Source: Metapseudomonas resinovorans DSM 21078 (GTDB lineage Bacteria; Pseudomonadota; Gammaproteobacteria; Pseudomonadales; Pseudomonadaceae). Taken from it: DNA of 64,000 nt. Positions 55,844-64,000 of the stretch are shown here, piece after piece (position 1 is the first letter of the stretch; the number at the start of each line of letters is the position of its first letter). The translations under genes and the position numbers were made by a program. Below the pieces are notes generated by a model. It was not told where the DNA came from. It saw only the letters and a list, made by a program, of their open reading frames with translations, and ran no database searches. The stretch spans positions 1 through 64,000 of the forward strand of contig NZ_AUIE01000021.1 of assembly GCF_000423545.1 (NCBI RefSeq), in the 5' to 3' direction.

Positions 55844-56646
55844 CAGACGACTCCTTGGGCAGCCTGGCGGCGGTGGGCCCAGACGATCATGGCAATGCCA
55901 CCGAGGATCATGGGCAGGCAGAGGATCTGGCCCATGGTCAGCCAGCCAAAGGCCAGGTAACCGAGCTGGGCATCAGGTACGCGAACAAACTCCACCGTGA
56001 AACGGAAAATGCCGTAGAACAGCGCGAACATGCCGGAAACCGCCATGGTCGGCCGGGGTTTGCGCGAGTAGAACCAGAGGATGGCGAACAGCGCCACGCC
56101 TTCCAGGGCGAACTGGTAGAGCTGCGACGGATGGCGCGGCAACTGCGCCGGATCGGTAGGGAAGATCATCGCCCAGGGCAGGTCGGTGGCCTTGCCCCAC
56201 AGCTCGGCGTTGATGAAGTTGCCTATGCGGCCGGCACCCAGGCCGATGGGCACCAGCGGCGCGATGAAGTCCATCAGCTGGAAGAAGCTCTTGTTGTTGC
56301 GCTTGCCGAACCAGAGGGTCGCCAGCATCACACCGATCAGACCACCGTGGAACGACATGCCGCCCTTCCAGACTTCGAAGATCAGCAGCGGGTTGGCGAT
56401 GTAGGCCGACAGGTCGTAGAACAGCACATAGCCGAGGCGCCCACCGGCAATCACACCCAGGGCGACCCAGAACACCAGGTCGGAGAGCTTCTCCTTGGTC
56501 CAGGCGGGGTCGAAGGCCTTCAGCCGGCGCGAAGCCAGCCACCAGGCGCCACCGATGCCGATGAGGTACATCAGGCCATACCAGTGGATTTTCAGTGGAC
56601 CGATAGCCAGGGCCACCGGGTCGATCTGGGGATAAGCCAGCATCAC
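55843..56646 (-). CDS. lgt: Prolipoprotein diacylglyceryl transferase Lgt
   Basis: A 267-aa inner-membrane enzyme with about seven helices that adds diacylglycerol to the lipobox cysteine of prolipoproteins. The Lgt signature [17 protein letters not shown] is present, as are [10 protein letters not shown] and [12 protein letters not shown]. It lies between the TSUP permease gene and thyA in the usual lgt-thyA order. Confidence 0.97.
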   Translation of the reverse strand: MMLAYPQIDPVALAIGPLKIHWYGLMYLIGIGGAWWLASRRLKAFDPAWTKEKLSDLVFWVALGVIAGGRLGYVLFYDLSAYIANPLLIFEVWKGGMSFHGGLIGVMLATLWFGKRNNKSFFQLMDFIAPLVPIGLGAGRIGNFINAELWGKATDLPWAMIFPTDPAQLPRHPSQLYQFALEGVALFAILWFYSRKPRPTMAVSGMFALFYGIFRFTVEFVRVPDAQLGYLAFGWLTMGQILCLPMILGGIAMIVWAHRRQAAQGVV

Positions 56647-56652
56647 AGCTCC

Positions 56653-57435
56653 TTAGATCAGGAAGTTCAGGCCCACTGCCAGCAGCAGCAGGGCGAACAG
56701 GCGCTTCAGCAGGCGCGGCGACAGCCGATGGGCCAGACGCGCGCCGAAACGGGCGAAAAACATGCTGGTGACGGCAATGCCCACCAGCGCCGGAAGGTAG
56801 ACGAAACCCAGGCTGTAAGGCGGCAGATTGGCGTTGTTCCAACCCAGCGCCATGAATGACAGCGCGCTCGCCGCAGCGATCGGCAAACCGCAGGCCGCGG
56901 AGGTGGCCACCGCCTGCTGGATGGGTACGCTGCGCCAGGTCAGGAAGGGAACGGTCAGCGACCCTCCACCTATGCCGAAGATGGCCGACGCCCATCCGAT
57001 CACCAGGCCTGCCAGGGTCAGCCCAGGCTTGCCTGGGACATCTCGGCTGGCCTTGGGTTTCAGGTCAAGGCCCATCTGCATCGCTACAAGTATGGCGAAG
57101 ATACCGATGATCTTCTGCAACATCGGCCCCTGGATGCCAGCTGCTGTCAGGGAACCCAGACCGGCGCCGAGCAGGATGCCGACCGCCATCCAGGCGAAGA
57201 CCGGCCAACGCACCGCACCCTTGCGGTGATGCTCGCGCACCGAGTTGACCGAAGTGAAGATGATGGTGGCCAGGGAAGTGCCCACGGCCAGGTGAGTGAG
57301 GATGCCCGGGTCGAAGCCGTGAGCGGTGAAACTGAATACCAGCACCGGCACGATGATCATGCCGCCACCGACGCCGAACAGCCCGGCCAGCACCCCGGCA
57401 CAGGCGCCAAGCACCAGGTAGAGCAGGAATTCCAT
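56653..57435 (-). CDS. TSUP family (TauE/SafE) anion permease
   Basis: A 260-aa inner-membrane protein with about seven to eight helices. It has the duplicated TSUP motif, FGVGGGMIIVPVLVF near residue 20 and FGIGGGSLTVPFLTW near 155. TSUP proteins export or import sulfite, sulfoacetate or related anions. The substrate is unknown. The ATG at 57435 (MEFLLYLVLG) follows GGGGGTG, better than the TTG 18 bases upstream. It begins the TSUP-lgt-thyA set. Confidence 0.88.
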   Translation of the reverse strand: MEFLLYLVLGACAGVLAGLFGVGGGMIIVPVLVFSFTAHGFDPGILTHLAVGTSLATIIFTSVNSVREHHRKGAVRWPVFAWMAVGILLGAGLGSLTAAGIQGPMLQKIIGIFAILVAMQMGLDLKPKASRDVPGKPGLTLAGLVIGWASAIFGIGGGSLTVPFLTWRSVPIQQAVATSAACGLPIAAASALSFMALGWNNANLPPYSLGFVYLPALVGIAVTSMFFARFGARLAHRLSPRLLKRLFALLLLAVGLNFLI

Positions 57436-57605
57436 GGACACCCCCGAAAACAAAGCGGCATGTTAACGGAAGGCTGTTTCACGCTCCACCTGGGGCGATG
57501 GATACCTGCCGAATGCTGCCGATAACACCCATGGAAAAGCGCGTTCAGCCGATGTAGCTTTCATACCGGCTGCTACACTCCGGCTCACAACAAGGAGAAG
57601 ACTCC

Positions 57606-58358
57606 ATGTGCCTGATCGTATTCGCATGGCGCCCCGGACACGAAGTCCCGCTGGTGCTCGCGGCAAACCGCGATGAATTCTACGCACGTCCCACCCTTCC
57701 CATGGCGAGATGGGAAGACGCGCCCGGCGTGATTGCCGGCCGCGACCTGGAAGCCGGAGGCACCTGGCTTGGCGCCGGGCCCAAAGGTCGCTTCGCCGCA
57801 CTCACCAACATCCGCGACGCGCGCACGCCCCCGGTTGGCCGAACCCGTGGCGAGCTCTGCGTGCAGTACCTGCGCGGCAGCATGGGGCCGGGAGAGTTCC
57901 TCGAAGACGCCTGGCGCCGCGCCAACGACTACGCGGGCTTCAACCTGGTGATCGGGGACGACCGCGAACTCTGGTTCCTCAACCCACGCAGTGGTGGACC
58001 GATCAACCTCAAGGCCGGTGTCTATGGTGTTTCCAACGCAGACCTGGACACCCCTTGGCCGAAGGTCGAGCGCGGCAAGGCGGCCATCGCCGAATGCCTG
58101 GCGCCGCCGTCCACCGATGCCCTGCTGAACCTGCTGCACGACCCGGAAGTAGCGCCGGATCACATCCTGCCGGACACCGGCGTGGGCCTGAACACCGAGC
58201 GCATGCTTTCCAGCGTGTTCATCGCCACCCGCACCTACGGCACCCGCGCCAGCTCGGCGCTGATCGTCCGCGCCGACGGCAGTCGCGAGCTGATGGAACG
58301 CAGCTACGGTCCCTACGGTGCCAAGCTGGGGGATGTGAGGGTGGAATTGCAGGACTAG
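57606..58358 (+). CDS. NRDE family (TANGO2-like) protein
   Basis: A 250-aa protein of the NRDE/TANGO2 family, named for the N-terminal Asn-Arg-Asp-Glu motif: MCLIVFAWRPGHEVPLVLAA is followed by NRDEFYARP. The second-residue cysteine and Ntn-like fold suggest an amidohydrolase, but no bacterial reaction is established to my knowledge. TANGO2 in animals is linked to heme and lipid metabolism. AAGGAG precedes the ATG. It stands alone, convergent with spuH. Confidence 0.9.
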   Translation: MCLIVFAWRPGHEVPLVLAANRDEFYARPTLPMARWEDAPGVIAGRDLEAGGTWLGAGPKGRFAALTNIRDARTPPVGRTRGELCVQYLRGSMGPGEFLEDAWRRANDYAGFNLVIGDDRELWFLNPRSGGPINLKAGVYGVSNADLDTPWPKVERGKAAIAECLAPPSTDALLNLLHDPEVAPDHILPDTGVGLNTERMLSSVFIATRTYGTRASSALIVRADGSRELMERSYGPYGAKLGDVRVELQD

Positions 58359-58434
58359 CCCCGGAACCCTGCGGGCCTCATTTCAATCGCGAAGGCATTC
58401 GCTGACAAGAAATGGCGCCTTGATTCCCGGAAAA

Positions 58435-58462
58435 ACAAAGGCCACCCGAAGGTGGCCTTTGT
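58435..58462. terminator. Bidirectional terminator between the NRDE gene and spuH
   Basis: ACAAAGGCCACC-cgaa-GGTGGCCTTTGT is a perfect stem, followed by GTTTT on the plus strand and TTTTTCC on the minus strand. It serves both convergent genes. Confidence 0.88.
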
Positions 58463-58478
58463 GTTTTGCGGCGCTGGA

Positions 58479-59363
58479 TCAGGCGGTCTGGGTAGACGCC
58501 GGTTTCCAGCTGGAGGACGAAGCTTCCTCGGCCATGGTTTCCATCGCCTGCTGGATCGCGCGCTTGCGACGCTCCTCGGCCTGACGGGTGAAGAACCAGG
58601 CGAAGAAGGTGAACAGCGAGACGGTCAGCAGGATCAGGCTGGCCACCGCGTTGATCTCCGGCTTCACGCCCAGACGCACAGCGGAGAAGACCTCCATCGG
58701 CAGGGTGGTGGAACCGGGGCCGGACACGAAGCTCGCCAGCACCAGGTCGTCCAGCGACAGGGCGAAGGACATCATGCCGCCCGCCGCCAGGGAGGGTGCG
58801 ATCATCGGGATGGTGATCAGGATGAACACCTTCCACGGCCGCGCGCCCAGGTCCATGGCGGCTTCCTCGATGGACAGGTCCAGCTCGCGCAGACGCGCCG
58901 ACACCACAATGGCCACATAGGCCGAGCAGAAGGTGGTGTGAGCGATCCAGATGGTGACGATGCCGCGCTCCTGGGGCCAACCGATCAGCTGCGCCATGGC
59001 CACGAAGAGCAGCAGCAGCGACAGACCGGTGATCACTTCAGGCATGACCAGCGGCGCAGTGACCATGCCGCCGAACAGGGTGCGGCCACGGAAACGCGGG
59101 ATGCGGGTCAGCACGAAGGCAGCCAGGGTCCCCAGGGCCACAGCGGCGACTGCGGTGTAGAGGGCGATCTCCAGGGAACGACCCACCGAGTTCATCAGTT
59201 GGGTATTGTCCAGGAGGCCCACGTACCACTTCACCGACCAGCCGCCCCAGACCGTCACCAGCTTGGAAGCGTTGAAGGAGTAGATGACCAGGATGACCAT
59301 CGGCAGGTAGATGAACAGCAAACCTGCCCACAGCATCAGCGTGGAGAAACTGAAGCGCTTCAT
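58479..59363 (-). CDS. spuH: Polyamine ABC transporter permease SpuH (PotI-like)
   Basis: A 294-aa inner-membrane subunit with about six helices. The EAA loop near EEAAMDLGARPWKVFILITIP contacts the ATPase. It pairs with SpuG in a putrescine/spermidine importer. It is the last gene of the spuDEFGH set. The C-terminus has an extra soluble tail (EEASSSSWKPASTQTA). Confidence 0.94.
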   Translation of the reverse strand: MKRFSFSTLMLWAGLLFIYLPMVILVIYSFNASKLVTVWGGWSVKWYVGLLDNTQLMNSVGRSLEIALYTAVAAVALGTLAAFVLTRIPRFRGRTLFGGMVTAPLVMPEVITGLSLLLLFVAMAQLIGWPQERGIVTIWIAHTTFCSAYVAIVVSARLRELDLSIEEAAMDLGARPWKVFILITIPMIAPSLAAGGMMSFALSLDDLVLASFVSGPGSTTLPMEVFSAVRLGVKPEINAVASLILLTVSLFTFFAWFFTRQAEERRKRAIQQAMETMAEEASSSSWKPASTQTA

Positions 59364-60268
59364 ACCTTGCCCTCCAGCTCTTTCGCCTGGTTACGGTTGA
59401 AGAGAATGATAGGTATCAGCAGGATCGCCAGCATCACCACTGCCAGGGCGGATGCCACCGGCCAGTCGCGGTTGTTGAAGAACTCCTGCCACAGCACCTT
59501 GCCGATCATCAGGGTCTCGGGGCCGCCGAGCAGTTCCGGGATCACGAACTCGCCCACCACCGGGATGAACACCAGCATCGAGCCGGCAATGATGCCGTTC
59601 TTCGACAGCGGCACGGTGATCTTCCAGAAGTTGTTGAAGTTGCTCGAACCCAGGTCCGAGGCAGCCTCCAACAGGCTTTGATCATGCTTCACCAGGTTGG
59701 CGTAGAGCGGCAGGATCATGAACGGCAGGTACGAATAGACGATGCCGATGTACACCGCCAGGTTGGTGTTGAGGATCTGCAGCGGTTCGTCGATCAGACC
59801 AATGCCCATCAGGAAGGCATTGAGCAGGCCGTTGTTGCTGAGGATGCCCATCCAGGCATAGACGCGGATCAGGATCGCAGTCCAGGTCGGCATCATGATC
59901 AGCAGCAGCAGCACGGTCTGGGCTTCCTTGCTGGCCCGGGCGATGGCATAGGCCATCGGGTAGCCGATCAGCAGGCAGATCAGGGTGCTGAAGAAGGCAA
60001 TCTTCAGCGAGCCCATATAGGCCGCCAGATACAGCTCGTCCTCCTGGAGCATCAGGTAGTTGCCCAGATTGAGGATGAGCTGGATCTGGTTTTCCGCCCA
60101 GGTGTAGATCTCCGTGTACGGCGGGATCGCTACATCGGCTTCGGCGAAACTGATCTTCAGCACGATGGCGAAGGGCAGCAGGAAGAACAGGAACAGCCAG
60201 AAGAACGGTAGCCCGATGACGAGGTGTCGACCGGTCGGCAGCAGGTTTTTCAGTTTGGGGGTTTTCAT
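59360..60268 (-). CDS. spuG: Polyamine ABC transporter permease SpuG (PotH-like)
   Basis: A 302-aa inner-membrane subunit with about six helices. The N-terminal cytoplasmic lead KNLLPTGRHLVIGLPFFW and the EAA motif LLEAASDLGSSNFNNFWKI are typical of PotB/PotH permeases. It overlaps spuF and spuH by 4 bases on each side, so the three are co-translated. Confidence 0.94.
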   Translation of the reverse strand: MKTPKLKNLLPTGRHLVIGLPFFWLFLFFLLPFAIVLKISFAEADVAIPPYTEIYTWAENQIQLILNLGNYLMLQEDELYLAAYMGSLKIAFFSTLICLLIGYPMAYAIARASKEAQTVLLLLIMMPTWTAILIRVYAWMGILSNNGLLNAFLMGIGLIDEPLQILNTNLAVYIGIVYSYLPFMILPLYANLVKHDQSLLEAASDLGSSNFNNFWKITVPLSKNGIIAGSMLVFIPVVGEFVIPELLGGPETLMIGKVLWQEFFNNRDWPVASALAVVMLAILLIPIILFNRNQAKELEGKV

Positions 60269-61407
60269 GACCGCAGCACCACTCCGCTATCGTCTTCCCA
60301 CCAGACGAACACTTCGTCATCCCAGGTCGGGCGGGCGCCGCGGCGCTCGGCGTTGGCCACGAAGGACTGGACGACCGTGCCGTTCGGCAGCTTGACGTAG
60401 AACACCGAGTGACCGCCCAGGTAGGCAATGTCATGGACCCGGCCGCGCGACCAGTTGTATTCGCAGGTCGGCTGCTCGGTGGTCACCAGCAGCTTTTCCG
60501 GGCGCAGCGCGTAGGTGATGCGCTTGTCCTGCACCGAGGTGGTTACACCATGGCCGACGAAGATCGGGCGCTCCAGTTGCGGGCAGGCGATCAGCGCATG
60601 GGCCTCGGCGTCTTCCACCACTTCGCCATCGAAGAGGTTGACGTTGCCGATGAACTCGCACACCAGGCGACTGATGGGCGTCTCATAGATATCCACAGGG
60701 CTGCCGATCTGCTCGATGCAACCCAGGTGCATGATGGCGATGCGCTGGGCCATGGTCATGGCCTCTTCCTGGTCGTGGGTCACCATCACACAGGTCACGC
60801 CCACGCGCTCGATGATCTCCACCAGCTCCAGCTGCATCTGCGAACGCAGCTTCTTGTCCAGGGCGCCCATGGGTTCGTCGAGCAGCAGCAGCTTCGGACG
60901 CTTGGCCAGCGAACGGGCCAGCGCCACACGCTGACGCTGGCCGCCGGACAGCTGGTGCGGTTTGCGCTTGGCGTACTGGGTCATCTGCACGAGTTTGAGC
61001 ATCTCGTTGACGCGCTCGTCGATCTCGGAGCTCGAGAGCTTGTCCTGTTTAAGTCCGAAGGCGATGTTCTGCGCAACAGTCATATGCGGAAAGAGCGCAT
61101 AGGACTGGAACATCATGTTGATCGGGCGCTCATAGGGTGGCATGTCGGTGATGTCCACGCCGTCGAGCATGATGCGCCCTTCGGTGGGTCGCTCGAAGCC
61201 TGCGAGCATACGCAACAGAGTTGATTTACCCGAACCGGAACCGCCGAGCAGGGCGAAGATCTCACCCTTCTTGATGTCCAGGGACACACTGTCCACGGCC
61301 ACCGTCTCGTCGAACTTCTTGGTTACCCGGTCGATCTTTACCAGCACCTCTTTAGGCTGCTGGTTGCCCTCGAGGGCTTTCTTGTAGGCACCGGAGGCTA
61401 TTGCCAT
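60265..61407 (-). CDS. spuF: Polyamine ABC transporter ATPase SpuF (PotG-like)
   Basis: A 380-aa ATP-binding subunit. Walker A GGSGSGKSTLLRMLAGFERP, signature LSGGQRQRVALARSLA and Walker B LLLDEPMGALDKKLR are present. The C-terminal regulatory TOBE-like domain includes YALRPEKLLV. I chose the ATG at 61407 (GGGAG 7 bases before) over a GTG two codons upstream. Confidence 0.95.
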   Translation of the reverse strand: MAIASGAYKKALEGNQQPKEVLVKIDRVTKKFDETVAVDSVSLDIKKGEIFALLGGSGSGKSTLLRMLAGFERPTEGRIMLDGVDITDMPPYERPINMMFQSYALFPHMTVAQNIAFGLKQDKLSSSEIDERVNEMLKLVQMTQYAKRKPHQLSGGQRQRVALARSLAKRPKLLLLDEPMGALDKKLRSQMQLELVEIIERVGVTCVMVTHDQEEAMTMAQRIAIMHLGCIEQIGSPVDIYETPISRLVCEFIGNVNLFDGEVVEDAEAHALIACPQLERPIFVGHGVTTSVQDKRITYALRPEKLLVTTEQPTCEYNWSRGRVHDIAYLGGHSVFYVKLPNGTVVQSFVANAERRGARPTWDDEVFVWWEDDSGVVLRS

Positions 61408-61547
61408 TACCACACTCCCAGAAATTGCTGCCCGACCACCGCGGCCGGGCGCGCTTATACAGCATGGGCGTGAACCAGGCTTCCTGCCTGGCGCAGCCAG
61501 GGTTGACCCGACGGGCCCGCCACACTACGGGCACCGCCGGCCGTGTA

Positions 61548-63978
<2,431 letters not shown>

Positions 63979-64000
63979 TTACAACAGGCGGCATCGCGAA

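Overview
This window is a GC-rich piece of a Pseudomonas chromosome. The assignment rests on gene content and order: pilU-pilT, yggS-proC-yggT, metX-metW-rdgB-hemW, trmB, thiG-thiS, mtgA, rpoH, ftsX-ftsE-ftsY, coaD-fdx, mutM, ilvD, folA, thyA-lgt and a spuDEFGH polyamine-uptake operon. From memory this resembles one continuous block of the P. aeruginosa chromosome, with a few local insertions. I cannot name the species. I saw no tRNA, rRNA, CRISPR array, integrase, transposase or phage gene, so this is mostly core chromosome.

Layout. 1-2.8 kb, minus strand: a duplicated TM2 protein and the type IV pilus retraction ATPases PilU and PilT. 2.9-5.3 kb, plus: yggS-proC-yggT-yggU operon. 5.4-7.5 kb: a dynamin-like GTPase behind a clear sigma70-type promoter. 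7.6-11.6 kb: a tight metX-metW-DUF4426-rdgB-hemW operon. 11.7-14.9 kb: small proteins, a DUF1329 envelope protein and trmB; two copies of a roughly 140-bp palindromic repeat bracket most of this part. 15-20 kb: thiG/thiS, DUF423, mtgA, rpoH and ftsX. 20-27 kb: ftsE, ftsY, a paired M16 protease-like locus, rsmD and a YheT-type hydrolase. 26.7-31.3 kb: a TetR repressor divergent from an aldehyde dehydrogenase / Tat protein / GMC oxidoreductase cluster. 31.4-34 kb: coaD, ferredoxin and gamma-glutamyltransferase. 34-44.6 kb: a Na/Pi-type transporter, small envelope genes, mutM, an HDOD protein, rlmI, ilvD, a xanthine-type permease and a phosphoesterase. 44.7-55 kb is the most accessory-looking stretch: a 1364-aa SNF2 ATPase, folA, a second purine-type permease, a membrane protein plus GTPase pair (DUF2868-DUF3482) and an unusual RNase T2. 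55-64 kb: thyA-lgt-TSUP, an NRDE protein and spuHGFED.

Regulation. Several intergenic regions hold short palindromic REP elements. Two longer composite repeats, one beside ggt and one after ilvD, are inverted copies of each other. The best regulatory reading is a perfect 18-20 bp palindrome in the spacer of a TTGACA promoter between the TetR gene and the aldehyde dehydrogenase gene.

I did not find an obviously new multi-gene defence or biosynthetic system. The best candidates for undescribed biology are the DUF2868-DUF3482 pair, the orphan SNF2 ATPase with its very long N-terminal region, the SH3-RNase T2 protein with a replaced catalytic glutamate, and the structured repeat families.
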